NCBI GenBank assembly: GCA_034008185.1
Contig: CM067084.1
Span: 60,030,599-60,094,598 of the forward strand
Origin: Gorsachius magnificus
Lineage: Eukaryota > Chordata > Aves > Pelecaniformes > Ardeidae
DNA length: 64,000 nucleotides
Direction of reading: 5' to 3'
The notes below the pieces were generated by a model. That model ran no database searches, was not told the origin of the DNA, and saw only the letters and a program-made list of their open reading frames with translations. Shown one piece after another: positions 25,470 through 36,060 of the stretch. How positions within the stretch are numbered: the stretch's first letter is position 1; each line of letters starts with the position of its first letter. The position numbers were made by a program, and so were the translations under genes.

Positions 25470-26092
25470 GGGCCACCTAGAGGAAGGAGCCAGTTGCTCA
25501 GAACCATGTCCGGATGTCTTTTGAATATCACCAAGGAGGGAGACTCCACAACCAATCTGGGCAACCTGTGCCAGTGCTCAGTCATCCTCACAGTAAAAGA
25601 GTGTTTCCTGATGTTCAGGCAAAACTTCCTGTGTTTCAGTTTGAGCCCATTACCTATTGCCCTGTCACCGGGCACCACTGAAAAGAGCCTGTCTCAATCT
25701 TCTTTGCACCCATCAGTGGTTTGTACACATTATTAAGATCCTCCACTAACCATCTTTTCTCTAGGCTGAACTGCCCCACCTCAGCCTTTCCTCAGGGGAG
25801 AGATGCCCTCCCATTCATTATCTTTGTGGCCTTGTGCTGGACTCTCTCCAATATCGCCAAATGCCTCTTGTACTGGGGAGCCCAGAACTGGACACAGCAC
25901 TCCAGGTGTGGCCTTACTGATGCTGAGTAAGAGGGGAAGGATCACCTCCCTGGACATGCTGGCAACAATCCTCTTGATGCAGCTCAGGAAATTATTACCC
26001 ACCTTTTTGCAAGGGCATGTTACTGACTAATGTTCAACTGGGTGGACTCCAGAATACCCAGGTCCTTTTCTGCAAAGCTTCCATTTTTCAAT
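25470..26092 (-). mobile_element. CR1 LINE fragment (antisense)
   Basis: The plus strand reads as the reverse of a CR1 3' region: GCCAGTTGCTCAGAACCATGTCCGG, GGAGGGAGACTCCACAACC, TTCTCTAGGCTGAACTGCC, and TTGTGGCCTTGTGCTGGACTCTCTCC. The minus-strand frame 25436-25678 is a decayed translation of the ORF2 end. The CR1 subfamily differs from the nested copy at 21003, because its 3' start has GCCACCTAGAGG wording instead of the long ATCATAGA tail. It is interrupted by stops and is non-functional. Confidence 0.9.
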
Positions 26093-26165
26093 CCACCTCA
26101 AACCATCTGGACACTGTCCTGGGCATCCTGATCTAGGTGGCTGCGCTTGAGCAGGAAGGTTGCAC
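26093..26165 (+). mobile_element. CR1 LINE 3'-end scrap (sense)
   Basis: This is a short sense piece with CCATCTGGACACTGTCCTGGGC and TGATCTAGGTGGCTGCGCTTGAGCAGGAAGGTTG. It abuts the antisense CR1 on its left. The junction could be a separate insertion or an inversion-type rearrangement. Confidence 0.75.
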
Positions 26166-26927
26166 CCAATGAACTTGGGGCAAACCAACAGCTGGGAACC
26201 GCACAGCATTGCCCCAGGGCAACTGCTGGGGAGATGGACAGCATGGTCTCCGAGTAGTGCACATTCTATCTGCACAAGGAACAAGCACCACAAGTGCGGA
26301 GAGGGATTCTGGATGCTCTGGTTGCTGCAGCAGTGGGAGGCTTTGGCACGAGCCAACATAGAGCAGTGGCTTGAGACCTGGATGCACAGCTAGGGCAGGC
26401 ACGGGACAGAGGAGTGTCCTACAGCACCAGGCATCTCCCTTCACACTGCACCCCTCATGACCCTTCGGAAATGTCTCTTTTGAAACACTGATCTCCCACC
26501 AGCACAGCAAGAACAGAGACTCAGCCATGGAGAGGCCCCATCCCACCACCCGGGGGATTACTCCCACCATTACTCACCCCATCAGTGTCATAAAGGTACC
26601 AAGAGCACTGTCATGTCCACAGCACAAAGGCCAGCACCAAGGGAGCCAATCCATCCCAGAGGATAGCAGAACAGGAGTAAACCATCCACAGTCCACGTCA
26701 ACTTCTCTCACACATGCACACCTTTGGGTGGCTTGCCTACAGTCACAGACAGATAGAGCAAAGATATGTTCTCTCCACTTTGGGACCTCCAGTTCTCTTC
26801 CACCTTGACAAGAAATACTTAACACAGAAATTGACTTCAATGTGTGCTCCCATTACTGATATACCCTCTTTTTGCCTCCAGAAGGCTTTGGACAGGAGGT
26901 CTATCCGATGTACCATTCTGCACATGC
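26166..26927. other. Unassigned GC-richer block left of the provirus remnant
   Basis: This is about 760 bp of GC-richer sequence that I cannot assign to CR1 or to the flanking LTR. The segment 26444-26508 is nearly identical, in reverse complement, to 61678-61738. This shows that at least part of it is repetitive. The minus frame 26133-26570 (145 codons) is the longest here, with a Trp- and Cys-rich translation and no domain that I recognise. It may be a fragment of a retroviral interior or of an unlisted LTR. No function is claimed. Confidence 0.5.
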
Positions 26928-27673
26928 TGGTGTCATGATCCACTGTTGGGTTGAACAATTTGGCAGAGGTTAAATCCCCTTGCTTTCCAACTGACCTCAG
27001 GTAATTCTGTGAGGTTGGGGGTGGCTGGGCTTAACTTCTGATTAACTCCAATGTTTTATTGTGACCAGGTTCCTTTTACATTCTCCGGAACAGAATTAAG
27101 ACTCAAAATGGAGTCAAGTGCCAAGTCACTTATTTGGCCAACAAAAAATACAGGAGAGAAAAGCAGAAAAAGAGAGGAAAATTGAGAAAGGGGGAGTGAG
27201 AGAGAAACAAACAGCTCAAGAGTGTTGCAATAGCTACCACCACGGGCCTGTGTGTGGTCCATGCGGCCCGAGTGGTCCGTGCGGCCCAAGTGGTCTGTGC
27301 GCCTGATGTATCTTCGAATCCAGTGGAGGGGAGATGTTCCAGAATGCTCCTCCTGGTCTCTGCTGGTTTCCCCTTTTTATAGGGTTGTCCTCTTGCATAG
27401 TCAATAACTGTTTTACATACCCACGCCTCCCACTCGGCAGTGGGGCACATGCCCAGTACCGTCACTAGAGGGTGCTTGAAAGTTCTAGAGGGTTCGACCC
27501 CCCTCCCCATTGTCAGTCGACCCTGGGCTCAGGCGCATGAGCAGAGGACACATACTCCAAGACAACAGGACACACTTTCATGTTGGGTAGAACGCAATGG
27601 GCTGCCTTGGTGATTAAACTGTCCCACAAACTTGCCTGCCACCAATGTTCAGACAAGTTTCTAGTCCCTTACA
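26928..27673 (-). mobile_element. LTR of a minus-strand endogenous retrovirus (3' LTR)
   Basis: It runs from TGGTGTCATGATCCACTG to CTAGTCCCTTACA and matches 29222-30033 along its whole length. Sense is minus, because the matching LTR at 29222 has AATAAA on the minus strand (complement of TTTATT at 29424-29429). In this copy one T is missing (CACTTATTTGG near 27130), so the signal reads AATAAG. A three-copy 18-bp tandem repeat (TGGTCCRTGCGGCCCRAG) spans 27255-27304. The open frames at 27056-27510 fall inside the LTR and are not genes. In minus orientation this is the downstream LTR. Confidence 0.9.
27255..27304. repeat. 18-bp tandem repeat inside LTR
   Basis: Two full units (27255-27272 and 27273-27290) and a partial third follow the pattern TGGTCCRTGCGGCCCRAG. 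The corresponding part of the partner LTR (about 29551-29625) carries related but rearranged units (GCGGCCTGAGTGATC, GCGGCTGGGATGG). The array therefore changed in number or phase after the LTRs separated. Confidence 0.85.
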
Positions 27674-28267
27674 GCTGGACTGACAAAAATATGGCACCTG
27701 TGTTAGTGCTGGCAAAGTTAAAGCAAGCTTTTGAGGTGTCTGGGTCTCAAGGCACGCACTCATGCAGTACAGGCCACATTTCTGGGAGGCACGATCCGCA
27801 CACAGTGCTCTAGCATGGTGTACACTGCGGTCTCCTGAATTGGGGAAACCTCAGGGGAGCAGAGAGATGCCAGCAAGGCCTCTCCAGCCCCCTTGATTGC
27901 CCTTGCAGGGGGCAAGTTGGTAGCCAGCAGCAAGAGCCACAGGATCTTTTCCATTTGCACCAGGGACTGATTTGCACTTGGCTTGATTGTCAGGGTTTGC
28001 AGGGCTAAGTCCTGCCCCGTCAGAAGGAATGCAGGAGGAGACACAGGAGTACAACTTGTTCAAGAGCTCATAGCTGTTCTCTTCAAGACAACTCAGAGTC
28101 AGACCACCTGGCCCAGAAAACCTTGCACCTCTCTACGTGAGTCAGGGACATCCACCGCCAGTCCCCATTTTCATTTCAGTTAGGGTTTTGGGGGGTGTCT
28201 GCCCGCTTTGTCAAGAGCAACCCTGGGAGCTCGCTCCTGTCAGGCAGGTTTGTGCTTGGTGTGATGC
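27674..28267 (-). pseudogene. Retroviral interior remnant (about 0.6 kb) with a signal-peptide-like frame
   Basis: This is all that is left between the two paired LTRs apart from a foreign LTR. A minus-strand frame at 27760-28044 (94 codons) has, from its second Met at about 27954, a charged start followed by a hydrophobic core (LWLLLLA) and small residues (PPARA), like a secretion signal. The frame ends about 87 bp before the downstream LTR, where env normally lies, so it could be an env remnant. That is inference: no SU/TM motif, furin site or CX6C-type motif is visible, and no gag or pol motif is seen. I see no clear polypurine tract beside the LTR. No functional product is expected. Confidence 0.45.
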
Positions 28268-29221
28268 TGTGGTGGGTTGACGCTGGCTGGATGCCAGGTG
28301 CCCACCAAAGCCACTCTACAACCCCCCCTACTCCTCAGCTGGACAGGGGAGAGAAAATATAATGAAAGGCTCTTGGGTCAAGATCATTCAAAAGGGAGAG
28401 TTCACTCACCAATTACCATCATGAGCAAAATAGACTCAACTTGGGAAAATTATTGCCAATCAAATCAGAGTAGGGCAATGGGAAATAAAAATTAATTTGT
28501 AGAACACAATCCTGCCAGCCCTCCCTTCTTCTCCTCAGATTTAACTTCTGATTTTTTCTACCTCCTCCTGCCCAGTGCTGCATGGTGATGGGGAATGGGG
28601 GTTGCGGTCAGTTCATCACACGTTGTTTCTGCTGCTCCCTCCTCCTCAGGGAAAGGCCTCACACTCTTCCGCTGCTCCAGCATGGGGTCCCTCCCACAGG
28701 AGACAGTCCTCCACAAAATTCTCCAACGTGAGTCCTTCCCTCCCTTCCACGGGGTGCAGTCCTTCAGAAACAGACTGCTCCAACATGGTCACAGGGTCAC
28801 AAATCCTGCTAGGAGCCTGCTCCAGCATGGGCTTCCCATGGGGTCACAGCCTCCTTCAGTGCACATCCTTCTGTTCTGGCACGGGGTCCTCCACAGGCTG
28901 CAGGTGGGTATCTGCTCCACCGTTAACAGCCATGGCCTGCAGGGGGCAGTCTGCCTCACCCTGGTTTTCATCACGGGCTTCAGAAAAATCTCTGCTCTGG
29001 CACCTGGGGCACCTCCTCTCCATCCTTCTTTACTGACCTTGGTGTCTGCAGAGTTGTTCCTCTCACATATTCTCACTCCTCTCTCTTGGCTGCTGTGGCC
29101 CAGGTTTTTTTCCCCTTTTTAAATATGTTATCCCAGAAGTGTTACCACTGTTGCTGATGGGCTCAGCCTTGGCCAGCAGCGGGTCCATCTTGGAACCATC
29201 TGGCATTGGCTCTATTTGACA
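28268..29221 (-). mobile_element. LTR of a second, unrelated bird retrovirus family, sitting inside the provirus
   Basis: On the plus strand it begins TGTGGTGGGTTGACGCTGGC and ends ATTGGCTCTATTTGACA, giving TG...CA ends. I infer minus sense from the relative at 61733-61888, where the end with CCACCACA is the downstream end. The expected polyadenylation signal near 28450 is altered (AATAAT on the minus strand). The body holds degenerate repeats of a CTGCTCCAGCATGGGG-like phrase (28672-28930), which produce the long spurious frames 28575-29036 and 28595-29122. Its right end directly adjoins the outer LTR at 29222. If the left boundary is moved to 28262, TGGTG flanks both sides, but the family end argues for 28268. 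Confidence 0.85.
28670..28930. repeat. Degenerate tandem array within LTR U3
   Basis: Phrases of the type CTGCTCCARCATGGG followed by a CC-rich linker and TCACAG or GTCC recur at irregular spacing. Spaced repeats in U3 often hold enhancer sites. No specific factor site is assigned. Confidence 0.6.
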
Positions 29222-30033
29222 TGGTGTCACGATCCACTATTGGGTTGAACAATTTGGCAGAGGTTAAACCCCCTTGCTTTCCAACCAACCTCAGATAATT
29301 CTGGGAGGTTGGGGGCGGCTGGGCTTAACTTCTAATTAACTCCAATGTTTTATCGTGACTAGGTTCCTTTTATATTCTCGGGAACAGAATTAAGACTCAA
29401 AATGGAGTCAAGTGCCAAGTCACTTTATTTGGCCAACAACAAATGCGCGAGAGGAAAGCAGAGAAAGAGAGGAAAAGTGAGAAAGGGAAAGAGAGGGGGA
29501 GAAACAAATGGCACAGGAGTGTTGCTATAGCTACCACCACGGGTCTGTGTGCTGTCCATGCGGCCTGAGTGATCAAAGCAGTCCGTGCGGCTGGGATGGC
29601 CTGAGTGATCCACGCCTGATGTATCTTTGAATCTGGTGGAGGGTAGATGTTCCTGGATCCTCTCCCCTCTGGTCTCCGCTGGTTCCCCTTTCATAGGGTT
29701 GTCTTTTTGCATAGTCAATGACTGTTTTGCATACCCATGCCTCCCACTCGGCAGTGGGGCGCAGGCCCAGTACCGTATGCTCGAAAGTTCTAGGGGGTCC
29801 GAGCCCCCTCCCCATTGTCGGTTGGCTCTGGGCCCGGGCACATGGGCAGAGGATACTTCAAGATAACAGTGTACTCCAAGATAACAGGACACACATTCCT
29901 GCGGGGGCGGAGGGGGGGGGGGGGGTGGGTACTCAATGGGCTGAAACTCCCCCACTCAATTGCCGTGGTGATTAAGCTCTGGTAGTTAAGCTTGCCTGCC
30001 ACCAATCTTGAGACAAGTTTCTAGTCCCTTACA
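29222..30033 (-). mobile_element. LTR of the minus-strand endogenous retrovirus (5' LTR)
   Basis: This is the second member of the LTR pair. It starts TGGTGTCACGATCCACTATTGGG and ends CTAGTCCCTTACA like 26928-27673, and is 812 bp against 746 bp. The minus-strand AATAAA signal is intact at 29424-29429. Extra length comes partly from a G-rich insert (29903-29929, including 14 consecutive G) and a short duplicated GATAACAG phrase at about 29862-29888. In minus orientation this is the upstream LTR, so a primer-binding site should lie just left of 29222. That position is taken by the foreign LTR, and no primer-binding site can be seen. Outer flanks are CATGC (left of 26928) and CATGG (right of 30033), a 4-of-5 match to a 5-bp target duplication. 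Confidence 0.9.
29903..29929 (+). repeat. G-rich tract with 14-G run
   Basis: The sequence is GGGGGCGGA, then 14 G, T and GGG. It fits the pattern for a G-quadruplex on the plus strand and is absent from the partner LTR. Length is likely to vary between individuals and assemblies. Confidence 0.85.
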
Positions 30034-31729
30034 CATGGGGGAAGGGGTTGCACGTATCTTCCTGTAATAATAATTTATTAAAAACATCATGTATAAATGA
30101 ACAAACTGATAAGTATTTTAGATATAGTTGTTAAAGGGAAGCTGAATTTGGTGGACTTCAGGGTCCAAGGGTCTGCTAGAGCCAGGACACCATGTTCAGT
30201 CAGCAGTGAGGTGGAGCCCATATCCCCAAAACACACGCACTGTGTACACGCTGTCAACCACCAGCATTTCAACACAAAGGCGAGAATGGTGCCTTTCCCC
30301 TGCAAATGCAGGCACGCTCAAATGGCACTCACACAAACATGGGCAATGCAAGTAGAGCATTCCTGTGCTTCCTTGCTGGCTAATCAGGCTCAAAGCTTGC
30401 TAGCAGATGTCACATCATTCCAATGCACAAAAACAAATGTGTGCCTCTGGTAGCTGGTCCAAGTATATTGGTCACTCTAGTAGCTGATTCTTGGTTCTCT
30501 GCAATATCTGGCCTCCAGACCTGTGGTGTTTCTGGTAGGTGGCTCCTACACCTCTTATCCTATTTACAAGCTGCTTCAGCTTGAAGTTCACTAGCGCCAC
30601 ACACACCTAGAACAGAGGTCACTCTCAGCCTCAGGAGCAGTTCAGAACAGTTTAATAAGAGGGTAAGTCAGTGACAATCAAGCACAAGACTTGTGTAGAT
30701 AAACATGCCGTCTTGTTTACTTGTGTTCATATGAAATGTCACTGTACAGCAATGTAGACCTATGTAAGGTCACATAGTCACCGTTATAATAAATTCACCA
30801 TTGAGTTATGATCAAATGTCATTTAAATTCACACACCCCACTGAAGTGTTTTCTTTTTATAATCAGCTTGTAGAATTCCTTGATGTAGCTTACAGATTCT
30901 TTATTTACCAAATTCCATCATGGAACCACAAATTTTAGGCCAGCTCACTTCTTCAGAAAAAAGGAACTGTACTTCTCTTCCAGTTGCTGACAAGATGAAA
31001 TTAGTGTACACCCTTTTGCACAGAGTGAGTCTGACCTGCAGACTGGAGTGTTCAAGAAGCCTCTTGATTTCTTCTTCTATTACATAAATTGTTTTTTTTT
31101 TTTAATATATCTTTCTTTATTTAACAAGTAAGATATATACTCAAAGTATCCTCAGCTACTTCTGCAATCTAACTCTGCTCCTATTTGTGGTATTTTGTAG
31201 CAAAGGTTCTTAGTTTTCTCTGACTATTTTCTCTCCATAAGGTATAATTCCAGAAGGATCTTATCTGAAAAATGCCAGCTTCAGTTTTATACACTAAATT
31301 TTACCACATTTAACATACTTCATTTTAGCAGTTGATTCACTATTACCTAATAAACTCTTATTTATGCACAATAGTCCCTATTGCTAACAAAAAAACCCAA
31401 AACTAACCCCCCAAACTCTAAAATATTTACTCATTATTAAAAAAACCCCCAACAAACCAAAACTCAGATTAATGCTGTTTGGATGCTTTTTCTGCATCTT
31501 TGTATCTCCAAAGTTGTAATACTCAGGTAAATCTATTATCTTTACATGGTCCTACTTATTTATAGTTTTGTCTCTTTAGTTTTTGAATCTTTTGAAAATT
31601 TGTCTCTTTTACCATCAATTCAGCCTTCAGAAAAAAAAAAAAAAGAAAACAAAATAATTTTATAATCTTAGAATTGGTGAGACTATTTATTCCCACTTTG
31701 TATGCTTGTATGTATTTTATTTTTATATT
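30034..31729. other. Unassigned sequence, moderately GC-rich at left
   Basis: About 30080-30670 is less AT-rich than the genome background and ends in a TTTAATAAGAGGG phrase. It may be an unrecognised LTR or retroviral piece. The frame at 30097-30453 (plus, 118 codons) has no domain that I know. From 30670 the sequence returns to AT-rich unique DNA with C/A-rich low-complexity runs near 31385-31465. Confidence 0.45.
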
Positions 31730-32309
31730 TGTACTGGTTTTAGCTGGGATAGTTATTTTTCTTCATAGTAGCTTGTGTGGTACTATGTTTTGGATTTGTG
31801 ATGAAAACAATATCTATAACACACCAATGTTTTAGGTATTGCTGAAGAGTCTTTACACAGGGTCAAGGCCCTTTCTACTTCTCACACTGCCCCACCAGTG
31901 TGAAGGCTGGAAGTGGACAAGAAGCTGTGAGGGGACACAGCTGGGATGGCTGACCCCAGCTGACCTAAGGGATATCCCATACTATATGACATTATGCTCA
32001 GAAGTAAAATCTGGGGAAAGAAGGAAAAGAGGGGGGATGTTTGGAGTTATAGTGTCTGCCTTCCCAAGTAACCATTACTTATGACGAAGTCCTGCATTCC
32101 TGAGGATGGCTGAATATCTATCTGCCTGCTGATGGGAAGTACTGAATGAATTCCTTCTTTTGCTTTACTTGCACAAACCTCTTTTTCTTTACATATTAAA
32201 CTGTCTATCTGAATCCATGAGTTTTCTCACATTTACACTTCTGATTTTCTCCCCCATCCTGCTGTTGGGGAGTGAGCAAGCGGCTGTGTGGTGCTTAGGT
32301 TAAACCACA
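31730..32309 (+). mobile_element. Solo LTR, ERVL-like, subtype B
   Basis: It opens TGTACTGGTTTTAGCTGGGATAG and ends GTGGTGCTTAGGTTAAACCACA, with an ATTAAA signal at 32195-32200. The outer ends match the 6832 copy, but the centre differs: it has ATGACATTATGCTCAG, GGATGGCTGAATATCTATCTGCC and GAATTCCTTCTTTTGC in place of the GCAATTGCA/ATT-repeat segment. Close to the right end the GTTGCCAGCTGG phrase has been lost. No interior sequence flanks it and no clear target duplication is seen. Confidence 0.92.
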
Positions 32310-33828
32310 GTTTGTTATTCTTCTGCCTTCATGGCATGTCTTGGTATTTTCAGCATTTATTTGCATTTCTGTCTACCTCAACTACCAAACTCTTTTAGTA
32401 TAAACTTTTGCATTTTAACACCAGTCTTTTGTGATATATATTGGATATAACATGAGACTGATTTTTCACTGATCATTCCTTTCCCTTTACTTATCTAGTT
32501 ATTCTACTTGCTTTCCTTTTTATCATGTTTGTGAATCTTTCCTATACTTTGATTGTTCCTTACACTTTTTGTGTTTGAAAATTACTTAACCAAGTTCAAA
32601 CCACTTAATATTAAGTTTTATGTTATTTCACTGTATTCTGACTGAAACATTCTGTGGTATTTCTGTGGATCTGGATGATTAATCTATCTCTAACAACAGA
32701 AAAATTAAAATCATAAGCCAAGCTCCTCTTAGACTCTGGTTTGTAAGTTATGCATTGTTGAATCAGTAGTAATTCCAATTTCTAGGTTTATTTAGTTTTT
32801 ATATATTTTCTATTCTTTCCACAAAGCTGCAGAATTCCAGGGGGTTTATATATGATAATTTGGAAAACATCACATATATATATACTTAAGAGATTCATAG
32901 AAGAGAGAATTTGTTCTGCTTTTGCCCATGTTATTTTTTTGAGCAAGAGCATACATGTTAAAAAGCAGGATGGTGTATTTTTTATTCTTCTTCTAGACAG
33001 AAATTTTATAAATCTATGAATATTTTTCTATTATGCCCTATTTAATCAGAAAAGAAATGCATGTTTTATTTAGCAACCTACCATTTTAGTAACACTTGAG
33101 AAAAAGGAATTCAAGGAGTATGTAGCAGAATCACAAGTAAAAAAAGTCAAACGGTACTTAATACTTATTTTTAAAGCAAAAGAATCAAGCAGAAGGCAGC
33201 ACTATTTGATACGATATGAGTTTTTGACCAAGCATAATGGTATGAGTAAGCAAAGGAAAAATTGATGTTAACATTAAATGATGGAAGACTATTTTCCCTT
33301 TTTGAGAAACAAATAGTCTAAACTGATAATGATATAAAATTCTAGGCATATCAATGTGCCCATACAAAATATAATTTCACTAAGGCTGAGCAGGAATATA
33401 CACAATACAGAATAGTACCACAATCAGGATAATCATTCCTATTTTATAACTATCCCTTTTTGTAAGGGAAATAATCAGCAAAATATACAATATAGTTGAT
33501 AGCTCCAGCTTGGTTTTGTTTGTTTATTTTTTAACATAAGTGGAAAAAGAAGGCATCACATACCGGAACAAATCAAATACAACAGAGCAGTCTGGATAAT
33601 GAAGAATATTAGTTACATGAATTGCAAGCACTGTAAAGGCAAGAAGGTAGTCAGAAAAAGTCAACACAGATGTACAAAAAGCTCATCATATTAGACCATC
33701 TGTGGCCTTCTGTGATAATAATGGTGATGTAGTCTGCATTCCCTGTGTTTTTCTCAAGGTTTGGTTAGTTAAAGGCGTGGCTTAACTAATGGAGTCCTGC
33801 TCACAGTTGTGCTTTAAATAGAAAATTG
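32310..33828. other. Unique AT-rich sequence, no gene seen
   Basis: No transposon or exon was recognised. A short alternating purine-pyrimidine run (ACATATATATATAC) lies near 32872-32885. Confidence 0.55.
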
Positions 33829-33881
33829 GTCTAGTTGAATGGAAGGGTCCTTTGGAGATCCTAATTTCTATGATTCTGTGA
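33829..33881 (+). mobile_element. CR1 LINE tail scrap
   Basis: Only about 50 bp remain, reading GTCTAGTTGAATGGAAGGGTCC ... TTTCTATGATTCTGTGAC. This corresponds to the last part of CR1. It is very short but the phrase and tail are characteristic. Confidence 0.75.
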
Positions 33882-36060
33882 CTATTAACACTGATTTATT
33901 TTAATGGCTAAAATTGATACTACTTATATAATTGATAATATATTATTTTTAGGTAGATAATACCTCATGGTTCAGCTTTCTGCAAATTGTTCAGGTACTA
34001 CTGTAACACAGGTACGGGACTGGTTTATTATTATTTTAATCTTATCTTCTATATTTTAATAGCCTCTGCCAGCAGATTAATGACTGGATTCAGTTGAAAT
34101 TATTCCAGTTTTTATTCATTTTATCTTAATTTCTGTCAATTCCACAGAAAGAATAAAAAAATGTTCTTGTTATTCACAAAATAATTCTTACCTTTTTTTT
34201 TAATGCATGGGAGTGTATGAATTCCAAATGTTCCTAAATGTTGTAAATTTTGCTTCCTAGCCAATAACATTGTTTCTCTTTTAGCTATTAATTTGACCTG
34301 TGAAACTATCACATCATGATTCTCCACTGGTGTTCTATCTATTAGAGTGAACTTGTGCTGCTCAGTGGTTGGTGTTATAACCTGCTTGGCCTCCTGAGAG
34401 ATTCGTTGATTCATTTTCTTTTCCCAACCTGTTCTCAGATTGTCAGTATTGTTTCTTAATCTAGTTCATATGGACAGCGAAAGTCTCTGTGGTTTAGCTT
34501 ACTCACACAAAGATATGTGCAGGCAGTCACATAGGAATCCAAGAGTTATCTGTTCAGAGCAATAAATCCTCAAATGTAACCTGGTATAATGGAGACACTG
34601 AAACAACCTTTACCTATTTTATTGCTTTATAGCCATTGACACGGCAATCACTTTTGTCTCTCCGTATCTAAAACAGTGCCCCCATATCTAAGAAAGAGGA
34701 TTTAAAAATGCATTTTCACTTCAAGCCAGCAATTCAAATCACCCGTTACATCTGATGAGAAAAACTAAAACTTTCTACAGTAGGATGGACAATATAAGCA
34801 GATATTCTGGCTGTGGTTGTCTCCATTTTAGCAAGTAGCACAATAAAATAGGTGGGGATCTGCAGAGCAAAAGGTTATAAGGATCTGACATCTATGATGC
34901 ATACATTTTGGAGAGGCTTTACTTAGGATTATGTGTTATAGCCCCAGTGAAAGTTCTGAAACAAATCATTCAGATTATTTGATTTGTTTCCCCCCACTTT
35001 AAATTGTTGTTTGAAATTTCAATTTAGCTGAAAAACCACAAAAATTTCTGGTTAGATTCCTTCTAAAACAGACAAGCAAAGGAATAATGTCACTTATGTT
35101 AGGTGGTATAGATGATTTCAAAGAGTTTAAAGCCAAGTTTGGAACTGATAATATAAGGTATCAAAATTGAAAATCAAATAAAATAACTTCCGCTCAAAAC
35201 TTTTTGCTGAAATTCCTTATTATCTGTTTATACCAGAAGTAAAGATGTCATAAAATATCTAAGTTAGAGGTCAGAGAAGGTGTAAGACGATAAGTTAAAT
35301 TAATTCACATCCTTTTTAAGTTTCACTTAAATCTTCATTTGATACATGTACAATAAACACTTGGCTTTGGCTGGATATTTGACTGCTGTGTGCAAGAGAA
35401 TAAATGTGTGAAACACTATACTCAAGCTTAACCTGGTGTTTATTAAATTATCCTGTGTTGGGGTTTTTAGTATTTGGGGTTTTTTCTGAGTTTGACTTCT
35501 AGTATGAATGTCAAAATCATACTAGAATGGAAAGATGGAATATCATCTGAAGAAATGGACCTATGTAAGGGGAAATTCATCATTCTTATGACAACCTTGG
35601 TTCACCAATATGTTTTAGTGTGTCCTGGTGGAAGAATCTTAAGTAGAAGGACATATTTGGAAAATAAGCAATTTTGGACAGAAAATATTTTTGGATCTTG
35701 CATCCCTATGAAGATGTCTTTTCATTTAATAATGTCAAGGCAATTACTTGGATAATAGGACACATATTTAACCCTGGATCATGGATCATGAACTATCAAA
35801 GAGAATGTATGTTTCTTAGAAATAGAGGAAAAATAGGATAACTTTCGTTGCTACGAAGTTAAGACATAGCTAACTTAATACATACATTTCCATGAAGCTT
35901 TCTTTGTCCTTGCTAGAAGAAAAATCCCAAACACCCAAACTGAATTATTTCTTAATTTTGTAATTGTAAATTTAACCCAGTATCTCTACTGTGCCAAACT
36001 TCTCAATTATATAATAATTAATACTTAGGACAAAAATTTTCAACTAATACATCCAAGAAA
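33882..36060. other. Unique AT-rich sequence, no gene seen
   Basis: No repeat or exon was recognised. Frames at 34136-34414 (minus) and 35474-35755 (plus, 93 codons) have no identifiable domain and lack supporting splice or promoter signals. Confidence 0.55.

Noticed and set aside
28575..29122. Long overlapping open frames (153 and 175 codons) on the plus strand
   Set aside because: They lie wholly inside the LTR at 28268-29221 and translate its GC-rich tandem phrases. They are antisense to the retrovirus and have no domain.
29425..29955. 176-codon minus frame
   Set aside because: It is read through the LTR at 29222-30033, including the poly-G tract (giving poly-Pro). It is not a gene.
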